Assembly (NCBI GenBank): GCA_016209725.1
Contig: JACQVO010000214.1
Location: forward strand, 1 to 12,028
Length of the DNA: 12,028 bases
Source of the DNA: Candidatus Methylomirabilota bacterium
Lineage (GTDB): Bacteria; Methylomirabilota; Methylomirabilia; Methylomirabilales; 2-02-FULL-66-22
Direction of reading: 5' to 3'
The notes beneath the pieces are model-generated. The model was not told the DNA's origin. It was given only the letters and a program-made list of their open reading frames with translations, and searched no databases. Made by a program: the position numbers and the translations under genes. Shown in pieces: positions 1 through 5,736 of the stretch (positions within the stretch are counted from its first letter, which is position 1; each line of letters begins with the position of its first letter).

Positions 1-3
1 GAT

Positions 4-1224
4 ATGACGGTTCCGGTCCCGGCGACGGCCGAGGCGTGGCGGCGCTGGCTGACGGACGGCGTGCTGCCCTACTGGACGGCGACCGTCGCCACCGCGCCCG
101 CCGGCTTCGTCGAATATCTAACCCCTCAAGGTGGGCCCGACAACCGGCTGGAGAAGACTCCGCTTGTCACCGCGCGCCTTGTTTACAGCTTCAGCCATGC
201 CCATGTCCTCGGGCTTGGCACGGAGGCCCTGGCTGCCGCGGAGCACGGCTTCCGGTTCCTGACCGAGTGCTGTTGGGACGCCAACGAGGGCGGCTTCTTC
301 CATGCCGTCACGATCGATGGCCAGCCGCTCGACCGGCGCAAGGACGCCTACGATCATGCCTTCGTGCTCTTCGCGTTGGCGTGGCTCCATCGCGCGACCG
401 GCCGGCGAGAGCCGCTCGACTGGGCGGGACGCACGATAAACTATCTGGAGTCCGTGCTCGCCGACTGGGCCGCGGGCGGCTTTCGCGAGCACCACCTGGC
501 GGGACAGCCGCAAGCGCATCCCCTGCCCCGGCGCCAGAATCCCCACATGCACCTGCTGGAGGCCTTCCATGCGCTCTACGAGGCCACGGCGGACCACGCC
601 TGGCTCGACCGCGCCGAGGCGATCGTGGAGCTGTTCCGCCGGCATTTCTTCGACGAGGAGAGCGGGACGCTCGGTGAGTTCTTCGGCGCCGATTGGCGGC
701 CGGCCTCGGATCCGTCGGGCACCCTGCGCGAGCCCGGCCACCATTTCGAATGGGTCTGGCTGCTGCACCACCATGCCCGTCTCACCGGGCGCGACGACGT
801 CCTCACGCCGGCCGGCCGCCTCTACCGCTTCGCCCTCCGCCACGGGGTGGAGCGGGACGGCCGTTTCGTCCCGGCCGTCTTCGACGAGGTCGACCGTTCG
901 GGCCGGGTCGTCACCGACAACAAGCTGCTCTGGCCCCAGACCGAGGCGATCAAGGCGCACCTCGCGCGCTGGGAGTTCCTCGGCGACGCAGAGGCGGCGA
1001 TGCGCGCCCGCGCCCACACAGAGATGGTATTCCGCCGGTACCTCATCGACGCCACGGCGCGCTGGCGCAACCGGCTTGCCCGAGACGGCCGGGACATCGC
1101 GGCCGAGCTTCCCGTACGGGTGTTTTACCACGTGTTTCTCTGTTTCGCGGAGCTGATGCGGCTCTGGACCGGGCCTGTGGGAGAGGGTTACCCGACGCCT
1201 GGGGTACCTCCCACTGCCAGTTGA
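4..1224 (+). CDS. N-acylglucosamine 2-epimerase (AGE) family sugar isomerase/epimerase
   Basis: A 406-residue protein of the size usual for the AGE superfamily, a single (alpha/alpha)6-barrel domain that interconverts aldoses and ketoses or epimerises at C2. Family signatures are visible in order: the basic/aromatic segment LEKTPLVTARLVYSFSHAH (residues 49-67), NPHMHLLEA (179-187), EPGHHFEW (243-250), LLWPQTEAIKA (308-318) and the C-terminal FYHVF (374-378). In characterised members such as YihS and mannose isomerases two histidines do the acid-base chemistry; the equivalents here are probably His246 or His247 and His376. No signal peptide is seen, so it is cytoplasmic. The substrate (mannose, an N-acyl sugar, cellobiose or another sugar) cannot be read from sequence. 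The ATG lies three bases from the window edge, so its ribosome site is not visible and the true start could lie upstream. An SDR gene follows after 70 nt. Confidence 0.88.
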   Translation: MTVPVPATAEAWRRWLTDGVLPYWTATVATAPAGFVEYLTPQGGPDNRLEKTPLVTARLVYSFSHAHVLGLGTEALAAAEHGFRFLTECCWDANEGGFFHAVTIDGQPLDRRKDAYDHAFVLFALAWLHRATGRREPLDWAGRTINYLESVLADWAAGGFREHHLAGQPQAHPLPRRQNPHMHLLEAFHALYEATADHAWLDRAEAIVELFRRHFFDEESGTLGEFFGADWRPASDPSGTLREPGHHFEWVWLLHHHARLTGRDDVLTPAGRLYRFALRHGVERDGRFVPAVFDEVDRSGRVVTDNKLLWPQTEAIKAHLARWEFLGDAEAAMRARAHTEMVFRRYLIDATARWRNRLARDGRDIAAELPVRVFYHVFLCFAELMRLWTGPVGEGYPTPGVPPTAS

Positions 1225-1294
1225 ACCGGGTCGGCGCGCGGGACAGCGTCCTCGAAGCGAGAGACAAAGTGGGGAGGGGGAAAGGAAGGCGTTC

Positions 1295-2080
1295 ATGAGG
1301 CTGGCCGGCAAGGTGGCGGTGATCTCCGGCGGCGGCTCCGGCATCGGACGTGCCACCGCCATCCTCTTTGCCCGCGAGGGCGCCAGGGTCGTGATTGGCA
1401 ACCGCAACGTCACAGCAGGGGAGGCGACAGTCGCCTGTATCTGCGCCGAGGGGGGCGAGGCTCGCTACGTGCGCACCGACGTGACCGTGGCGGCCGACGT
1501 GCAGCGCCTGATCGAGAGCGCGGTGCAGGTCCACAGCAAGCTGGACTGCCTGTTCAACAACGCCGGCATCAACATGCCCGGCTCCGTCCTCGACGTCCCG
1601 GAGACGGACTGGGATTACACCATGGCGGTCAATCTGAAGAGCGTGTTCCTGGGCTGCAAGTACGCTCTGCCGCATCTGATCCGCAACGGCGGCGGGACGA
1701 TCATCAACAACTCGTCCAATGCGGGCCTGATCGGCCGGCCAAACGACCCGGTCTACTGCGCCAGCAAGTATGGGGTTGTCGGCCTGACCAAGTCCATGGC
1801 CCTGCTCCACGGCCCGCAGAACGTGCGCGTGAACGTCATCTGTCCGGGGCCCGTCGAATCCAATATGACGGTGGAGGGGCGCCGGGCAATGGGCGCGGCT
1901 GCGTACGACCGCAAGGTGGCCGGCGAGACGGCGCTCAAGCGCATCGCGTCTGCGGAGGAGGTGGCCGAGCTCGTCGTCTTCCTTGCCTCAGATGCGGCGC
2001 GCAACATCACCGGGGCCGCCATCCCCACCGACGGTGGCAAGACCGCTGGGCTCCTCCCCGGCCTCGTCCCCGTGTCCTAG
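1295..2080 (+). CDS. SDR-family NAD(P)-dependent oxidoreductase
   Basis: A 261-residue classical short-chain dehydrogenase/reductase. The Rossmann glycine motif SGGGSGIG is at residues 11-18, NNAG at 88-91, the active-site Asn at 113, the Ser region NNSSNAG at 138-144 (Ser140 or Ser141) and the catalytic YxxxK pair Tyr154/Lys158. The family substrate-side PGP motif follows at 184-186 and GAAIPTDGG near 238-246. Length is typical (about 250). The end of beta-strand 2 reads IGNRN instead of carrying the acidic residue usual in NAD-specific members, which hints at NADP use (inference). It may oxidise or reduce a sugar, polyol or hydroxyacid; the substrate is unknown. The ATG is supported by GGAAGG at 1284-1289, 5 nt upstream. 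It is co-directional with the epimerase, 70 nt away, so co-transcription is plausible. Confidence 0.93.
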   Translation: MRLAGKVAVISGGGSGIGRATAILFAREGARVVIGNRNVTAGEATVACICAEGGEARYVRTDVTVAADVQRLIESAVQVHSKLDCLFNNAGINMPGSVLDVPETDWDYTMAVNLKSVFLGCKYALPHLIRNGGGTIINNSSNAGLIGRPNDPVYCASKYGVVGLTKSMALLHGPQNVRVNVICPGPVESNMTVEGRRAMGAAAYDRKVAGETALKRIASAEEVAELVVFLASDAARNITGAAIPTDGGKTAGLLPGLVPVS

Positions 2081-2149
2081 GGGCTCACGCCTGGGGTGAT
2101 CGAGTCCCCGCGATCCAGCAGCCCCCTTCAACCCAGACAGTGCATTTGA

Positions 2150-2305
2150 ATCGCCAAGGCCGCCAAGCACGCAAAGAAATCCCTCATATACAAAGAAACG
2201 GCGGGAATAGAGACGTGGGGGATAGGGGAACATTCTGGCCCATAGGCTGGGCCCAGAAGCTGAAGCCTGATGGAGACTTGCGGTCTTTGCGAGCTCTGCG
2301 GTGAT
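2150..2305. repeat. Palindromic CGCAAAG-type intergenic repeat element
   Basis: Two arms lie in inverted orientation. The left arm, 2160-2178, reads CCGCCAAGCACGCAAAGAA. The reverse complement of 2283-2301 matches it at 15 of 19 positions. Around 104 nt separate the arms, and in the middle sits a strong hairpin at 2233-2258: TTCTGG then CCCA, loop TAGGC, then TGGG, one bulged C and CCAGAA. Tracts of CGCCAAGG/CGCAAAG type are, from memory, common in intergenic DNA of many bacterial phyla. The layout (imperfect terminal inverted repeats, internal hairpin, no coding capacity) suggests a MITE- or REP-like non-autonomous element, or a folded RNA. Element limits are approximate. Confidence 0.55.
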
Positions 2306-2472
2306 ATGGTTGGGTTCAAAGGAGATGGTCCACCCGGGTCCTGGATATCCAGGTGCACGCCAAGGGGAACAGCAGCGCGGTCTTGCCGTGGGTCCCCAAG
2401 GCGCAAGCTTCTTTCCGGGTGACCGGCCTTGCCGGCCCCGTCCAGCCCCTGGGACTGCGGGCGCCTTTTCTG

Positions 2473-2501
2473 TTGACATGTGAGGCGGTCTTGGATAGGC
2501 T
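2473..2501 (+). promoter_or_regulatory. Possible sigma70-type promoter for the triplet-repeat gene
   Basis: A perfect -35 box TTGACA at 2473-2478 lies 17 bp before TAGGCT (2496-2501), which matches only 3 of 6 bases of the -10 consensus. It would give a leader of about 150 nt before the ATG at 2657. The -35 is convincing; the -10 is weak and could be misplaced. Confidence 0.3.
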
Positions 2502-2656
2502 CCCGATGGCGTGATCCTGCGTATCCTTAGACCAGAGCACTGCAAGGGGATGGTCGGTGATGATCCAGCGATTTCAGGGAGCGCCGTGACCTTTCTCCGA
2601 GACAGGGTGAACGATTGACGGAATCAATCGGTTTCTCCGCGTGCAGGAGGTCAACG

Positions 2657-3247
2657 ATGGTAAGACTCACGGTCGTGGTCCTCATGGGTGCGCTCCTCTG
2701 CCTTCCTTCGCCTGCCATGTCGAAACCTGAGGTCCTGACGGATTCCGCACTAGATGAGATCTCGGCTGGTGCACAGCCCCCGCAGCCCCCACAACCTCCC
2801 CAGGGCCCCCTGCCGCCAAACGGACCCCAGAGTCCGAACGGGCCACAGCTGCCCATCGGTCCCCAGGGTGCGATCGATCCCCAGTCTCCGCAGAATCCAC
2901 AAGGCCCTCAGTCGCCACAGGGTCCCCAGGCGTCGAATGGGCCTCAGGATCCGAACGGACCGCAGGGGCCACAGGATCCCATTGGACCGCAAGCTGCCAT
3001 CGGCCCGCAGTCCCCGAATGGACCTCAGAATCCCGTCGGGCCACAGGGTCCAAACAGTCCCCAACTGCCGCAGCTCCCCAACTTGCCCCAGCTCCCCCAA
3101 CTGCCGCAGTTGCCCAACGCACCCCAGCTCCCGCAGTTGTCTCAGCTCCCGCAGCTTTCTGTACTTCCCCAACTGCCGCAGCTCCCCAACTTGCCCCAGC
3201 TCCCGCAGGGATCTGTGCCTCCGCAGCCGCCACAACCTCCAAACTAA
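2657..3247 (+). CDS. Secreted X-Pro-Gln triplet-repeat protein (unrecognised family)
   Basis: A 196-residue protein of unknown function. The ATG is chosen because AGGAGG (2645-2650) lies 6 nt upstream and the next residues form a signal peptide (MVRL followed by a hydrophobic stretch, likely cleavage after SPA, residues 18-20). A TTG start at 2615 would only add 14 polar residues. After cleavage comes LTDSALDEISAG (27-38), resembling the double-glycine-type leader motifs placed just before the core of some exported peptides. Residues 41-196 are exactly 52 tripeptides without insertion or deletion: 46 have Pro in the middle and 34 end in Gln. The blocks are PPQ, then alternating GPQ/xPN, then LPQ/LPN, with PPQPPQPPN closing as PPQPPQPPQ opens. 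It is not collagen, since Gly is not every third residue. A polyproline-II rod at the cell surface or in the matrix is the best guess. Confidence 0.8.
   Translation: MVRLTVVVLMGALLCLPSPAMSKPEVLTDSALDEISAGAQPPQPPQPPQGPLPPNGPQSPNGPQLPIGPQGAIDPQSPQNPQGPQSPQGPQASNGPQDPNGPQGPQDPIGPQAAIGPQSPNGPQNPVGPQGPNSPQLPQLPNLPQLPQLPQLPNAPQLPQLSQLPQLSVLPQLPQLPNLPQLPQGSVPPQPPQPPN
2777..3244 (+). repeat. 52-unit 9-nt coding repeat, with longer nested repeats
   Basis: The region encodes the 52 tripeptides. Longer units are nested in it. A 39-nt stretch at 3058-3096 recurs exactly at 3166-3204 (offset 108 nt, 12 triplets) and encodes the PQLPQLPNLPQLP part. The protein segment around triplets 9-15 (LPI GPQ GAI DPQ SPQ) resembles triplets 23-29 (DPI GPQ AAI GPQ SPN), an offset of 14 triplets. 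Triplets lacking the central Pro in the first half are numbers 11, 18 and 25, exactly 7 apart. This indicates growth by tandem duplication at several scales. Confidence 0.85.
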
Positions 3248-3302
3248 TGTGGGAGGGGGAGGCCCTGCTGGAATTTCCGGCTTAGATGGGTTACAGCCAG
3301 TC

Positions 3303-3372
3303 CCCGGCCCACCGTTCGGGAGGGCGTAAAGGCCCTCCCGGCGGCAGGGCCGGGCGAACACTTCGGCTGTTC
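3303..3372 (+). other. Strongly folded intergenic RNA segment (terminator, leader or small RNA)
   Basis: A nested hairpin spans 3303-3354. The outer stem CCCGGCCC (3303-3310) pairs perfectly with GGGCCGGG (3347-3354), CCG (3312-3314) can pair with CGG (3342-3344), and the inner stem CGGGAGGGC (3317-3325) pairs perfectly with GCCCTCCCG (3332-3340) around loop GTAAAG. One base later a second hairpin closes on a UUCG tetraloop: GAACAC (3356-3361), TTCG, then G, one bulged C and TGTTC (3368-3372). No T-run follows, so it is not a standard intrinsic terminator. It begins 55 nt after the triplet-repeat stop and ends about 130 nt before the likely TPR start. It matches no riboswitch consensus that I can recall. 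Confidence 0.55.
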
Positions 3373-3501
3373 TCAGGGCGACAGAGGCATCCCACTCGGG
3401 ACTACGAGCGGATTGGGATTCAGCGCGTCGTCCCGCTCTCGAAGGCAGCCCACCCCGAATACCACGACCGAAGAGTCCTCACGCCATCTCTGACGAAGAG
3501 T

Positions 3502-4209
3502 GTGAATCTGCAGGGGTTGGCGGGTGGGCTCCTCTCTTTTCTGTTCTTGTTTTCCACGCTGGCATGCCAGCAAGCGTCCCGTTGGGATGAGTACCTGTCC
3601 AATGGCGCAAAGGCCTACGAGCAGGGCCGTTACAGCGAGGCGGAGAGATGGTTGCAGGATGCCTTGAGGGAGGCGGAGCGATTCCGATCGAACGACTCGC
3701 GCCTGGCCACCACGCTCGACGATCTGGCAGAGGTGTACCGCGCCCAGGGCAAGTTCGCCGAAGCCGAGCCGCTGTACAGGCGGTCGCTGGCGCTCCGGGA
3801 GAAGGCGGTGGGGCCGGAGCATTCCGACCTGGTCGGCACCCTGAATGGCCTGGGGGATCTCTACCGCGCCCAGGGCAAGTTCGCCGAGGCGGAGCCGCTG
3901 TACAGGCGGTCGCTGACGATCCTCGAGCAGAAGCACGGGCGGAGCCACCCGGAGGTTGGCGCCGGCCTCGAACGCCTGGGGGATCTCTACCGCGCCCAGG
4001 GCAAGTTCGCCGAGGCCGAGCCGCTCTACAGGCGGTCGCTGGCTCTCTGGGAGAGGGTGCTGGGACGGGAACACCCCCATGTGGCGACCAGCCTGGAGAA
4101 GTACGCTCTCCTGCTTCGGAGCATGAACCGGGAGGCAGAGGCGGCAGCGATGGAGGCCCGGGCCAAGGCGATCCGGTCCAAGCAACCTCGGGCGAACCCC
4201 CCGAAGTGA
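3502..4209 (+). CDS. Exported tetratricopeptide (TPR) repeat protein
   Basis: From GTG 3502 the protein has 235 residues. An N-terminal hydrophobic stretch (residues 5-21) ends in STLAC, a poor lipobox (Thr at -3) with Cys22; it may be a lipoprotein, a secreted protein or membrane-anchored. Kinesin-light-chain-type TPRs with a 42-residue period follow, three of them carrying YRAQGKFAEAEPLYRRSL, preceded by a more diverged unit (NGAKAYEQGRYSEAERWLQ) and followed by a degenerate capping unit. TPR arrays bind partner proteins; the partner is unknown. The start is uncertain. An ATG at 3286 in frame would add 72 basic residues but has no ribosome site and would run through the folded segment at 3303-3372, so I prefer the downstream start, although GTG 3502 also lacks a well-spaced Shine-Dalgarno. 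It lies 254 nt after the triplet-repeat gene; a functional link is only suggested by both being exported. Confidence 0.75.
   Translation: MNLQGLAGGLLSFLFLFSTLACQQASRWDEYLSNGAKAYEQGRYSEAERWLQDALREAERFRSNDSRLATTLDDLAEVYRAQGKFAEAEPLYRRSLALREKAVGPEHSDLVGTLNGLGDLYRAQGKFAEAEPLYRRSLTILEQKHGRSHPEVGAGLERLGDLYRAQGKFAEAEPLYRRSLALWERVLGREHPHVATSLEKYALLLRSMNREAEAAAMEARAKAIRSKQPRANPPK
3736..4041 (+). repeat. Three near-identical 54-nt TPR-coding blocks, 126-nt period
   Basis: Blocks at 3736-3789, 3862-3915 and 3988-4041 each encode YRAQGKFAEAEPLYRRSL and differ by only a few silent bases. The second and third also share the preceding CTGGGGGATCTC. The intervening helices differ much more. Silent-site identity in only one part of each unit suggests recent duplication or gene conversion, beyond what protein-level constraint requires. 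Confidence 0.85.
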
Positions 4210-4629
4210 GCATCGGCAAGTTCTGGCCGGCGGGTCGGTCCCGATGCCGACGGCAGGTTTTCCCGAGGCGGAATTCGTGGTTCACGCCCGCGTGTCATTT
4301 CTGGTGATCCCTCCGGCGGGACACGCCATGGCGTTCGGGACTTGCAAGTCCTTACGACCCGCCTCCGATTTCCTGCGACTGCTCCCGATTGCCGACTCCA
4401 CTGCCGTCGCAGTGCTGGCCCTCGATCGTGGCAGCCTGCTGAACCATGCCGGAGGTGAGGACCATGGACCGTCGCCCGGAGGAGAGATGCTTGCCGGGAT
4501 TTGTCTGGTTGGACAACCCGCTGCCTGTTCCGGCTGGACGAAGGGCAGGAGGGTCGCCAGGCTCTCTGCGGAAACCTGCCAGGGCCACGCCAACAAGGGA
4601 TCAGGGAGAGGGGGTCAAAGGAGATGCCG
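4210..4629. other. 420-nt intergenic region with candidate upstream small frames
   Basis: No confident gene. Two short overlapping frames run into the aldolase start. One starts at ATG 4464 (60 codons, stop at 4646) and has the full anti-SD complement GGAGGTGA at 4451-4458, 5 nt upstream. The other starts at ATG 4487 (48 codons, TGA at 4631-4633), has GGAGG at 4478-4482, and its stop overlaps the aldolase ATG as ATGA. Neither encodes a recognisable peptide and base use looks non-coding. A weak inverted repeat GCATCGG (4210-4216)/CCGATGC (4241-4247) lies directly after the TPR stop. No clear promoter was found. Confidence 0.5.
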
Positions 4630-5415
4630 ATGAGCCAACTGTTTGAGAATCGCGTCAAGCACATGCTCAAGGCCGGCAAGAAGACCGCCGGGGCCTGGGC
4701 TCAACTGTGCAGTCCCGCGTCCACAGAGATCCTGTGCCGCGCCGGCTTTGACTGGATCCTGATTGATATGGAACACTCCCCGGGTGACATGCAAACCTTG
4801 GTGGCACAACTCCAGGCCATGGGGGGCTCCGGGGTCGTCCCGATCGTTCGGGCGCCGTGGAACGACATGGTATGGATCAAGCGCATCCTGGATGCCGGGG
4901 CCTACGGCGTCATGGTCCCGTCGGTCAACACGCGGGAGCAGGCGATCGCCGCCGTGCAAGCGTGCAAGTACCCACCGGTCGGCGTCCGCGGGATTGCGGG
5001 CAGCCCTCGGGCCGCTGGATTCGGACGGGACACCGCGAGCTATCTCAAGCGGGCGAACGATGAGATCCTGGTGATCCTCCAGGTCGAGACGCCCCAGGCC
5101 GTCGAGAACCTCGACGAGATCGGCAAGGTCCCTGGAGTTGATGCCCTCTTCATCGGCCCCATGGATCTGTCCACCTCCATGGGGCACCTGGGAAACCCCG
5201 CTCACCCCGAGGTCCAGGCGGCCATCGCGAAGGTGGAGGCGAAGGCCAGGGCTCTGAATCTCTCCCTCGGAACGATCTCCGCTGGCTGGGAGCAGGCCAA
5301 GGCCCTGTACGACCGCGGCTTTCAACTCGTCACCCTGCTCTCAGATGTGATCCTTGTCTCCAAGGCGTCCGCAGAGGCCGCCGCCAAGTTCCGCGAGACA
5401 TTTCCGCAGGGGTAG
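4630..5415 (+). CDS. HpcH/HpaI-family class II aldolase
   Basis: A 261-residue cytoplasmic (beta/alpha)8-barrel aldolase, the usual family length (about 255-265). The family cleaves 2-keto-4-hydroxy acids to pyruvate (or a related oxoacid) and an aldehyde, using a divalent metal. The key residues seen in HpaI and GarL are present: His49 in DMEHSPGD, Arg74 in VRAPWND, Gln151 and metal ligand Glu153 in LQVETP, and metal ligand Asp179 in FIGPMDLS; VGVRGIAGSPRAAGFG (117-132) is the phosphate/carboxylate-side loop. The start is ATG 4630, with AAAGGAG (4617-4623) 6 nt upstream; ATG 4624 would sit directly against that site. The substrate (4-hydroxy-2-oxo-heptanedioate, 2-keto-3-deoxyglucarate or another) cannot be told. 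It is flanked by long gaps, so probably monocistronic, with a terminator-like hairpin downstream. Confidence 0.93.
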   Translation: MSQLFENRVKHMLKAGKKTAGAWAQLCSPASTEILCRAGFDWILIDMEHSPGDMQTLVAQLQAMGGSGVVPIVRAPWNDMVWIKRILDAGAYGVMVPSVNTREQAIAAVQACKYPPVGVRGIAGSPRAAGFGRDTASYLKRANDEILVILQVETPQAVENLDEIGKVPGVDALFIGPMDLSTSMGHLGNPAHPEVQAAIAKVEAKARALNLSLGTISAGWEQAKALYDRGFQLVTLLSDVILVSKASAEAAAKFRETFPQG

Positions 5416-5435
5416 GGGGGAGAGAGCCGAGAGGC

Positions 5436-5457
5436 GGGAAGCGGGAGGGGGGAGGGG
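5436..5457 (+). other. Predicted G-quadruplex motif
   Basis: Four G-runs with short loops lie on the coding strand 21 nt after the aldolase stop: GGG (5436-5438), AAGC, GGG (5443-5445), A, GGGGGG (5447-5452), A, GGGG (5454-5457). This meets the usual G3+ with loops of 1-7 nt rule. It would form in the mRNA 3' end or in the non-template strand. Confidence 0.6.
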
Positions 5458-5504
5458 TGAGGAGAGAGAGCGGCGTCCCCGTGGGGTCGCCGGTGGAATG
5501 AAGA

Positions 5505-5536
5505 GCGGGCAGGCTGAGATCGGCCTGCCCGCCTTT
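5505..5536 (+). terminator. Terminator-like hairpin after the aldolase gene
   Basis: A perfect 10-bp stem GCGGGCAGGC (5505-5514) pairs with GCCTGCCCGC (5523-5532) around the loop TGAGATCG, followed by CTTTCCCT. The T-run is only three bases, so termination may be partial, but stem strength and position between two units support the call. Confidence 0.6.
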
Positions 5537-5665
5537 CCCTGACAACCCAGTAAGAGGGAGGCAGGGCTTCTGCGTTCACTCTTTCTGTATGCATGGGCGC
5601 GCCGCGGTGTACCGCCTCCGCTCCGAGACCATTGACCGCAGCCCCCGTCATTCTCGACAATTGTG

Positions 5666-5694
5666 TTGACAGCCCCCAGACCCACAACTAAAGT
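5666..5694 (+). promoter_or_regulatory. Sigma70-like promoter of the PHP-ahb-ccm unit
   Basis: A consensus -35 TTGACA (5666-5671), 17-bp spacer and TAAAGT (5689-5694, 4 of 6 matches to TATAAT) lie 42 nt before the ATG at 5737. A TTAAT-rich stretch around 5700-5715 makes a start site there plausible. It is the best promoter candidate in the window and no other obvious one occurs before ccmF. Confidence 0.6.
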
Positions 5695-5736
5695 CAGTCC
5701 ATTAATCTTGTTTTCGCCGAAGGACCAGACTCAAGC

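Larger units (their letters stand above)
2081..2656. other. 576-nt intergenic region without a convincing gene
   Basis: No open frame here has a good ribosome site plus protein-like composition. The stretch holds a palindromic repeat element (2150-2305), a perfect 14-bp palindrome CCTGGATATCCAGG (2340-2353), and a possible promoter near 2473-2501 for the downstream triplet-repeat gene. The short frame at 2301-2483 (60 residues, Gly/Pro/Arg-rich, no ribosome site) is judged non-coding. No clear rho-independent terminator was found after the SDR gene. Confidence 0.6.
5416..5736. other. 321-nt intergenic region between the aldolase and PHP genes
   Basis: The first 55 nt are almost pure purine and contain a G-quadruplex motif. 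A terminator-like hairpin (5505-5532) and a sigma70-like promoter (5666-5694) follow. The region therefore reads as the boundary between two transcription units. No open frame here looks coding. Confidence 0.7.

Noticed and set aside
118..1413. Long open frame on the - strand (431 codons) opposite the epimerase gene, and similar long - strand frames elsewhere
   Set aside because: They mirror + strand genes with recognisable motifs. GC-rich codon bias removes stops on the opposite strand, and none shows a recognisable domain.
2777..3244. Collagen-like protein
   Set aside because: Gly is not at every third position. The constant residue is Pro in the middle of the triplet, and half of the array has Leu at the first position.
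2682..3361. Open frames on both strands over the triplet-repeat gene
   Set aside because: A 9-nt C-rich repeat opens all frames. Only the 2657 frame has an AGGAGG site, a signal peptide and a regular residue pattern.
3303..3440. c-di-GMP (GEMM) riboswitch or similar
   Set aside because: The AGGGC and hairpin-rich look is suggestive, but the conserved core strings around the two stems are absent; no riboswitch class is supported.
3286..3501. 72-residue N-terminal extension of the TPR protein
   Set aside because: It has no ribosome site, a basic unstructured composition, and runs through strong hairpins at 3303-3372. The hydrophobic export signal starts only at about 3505.
4244..4633. 129-codon frame between the TPR and aldolase genes
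   Set aside because: It has no ribosome site at its start, no domain and non-coding base use. Only its last part (from 4487) deserves mention as a possible leader frame.
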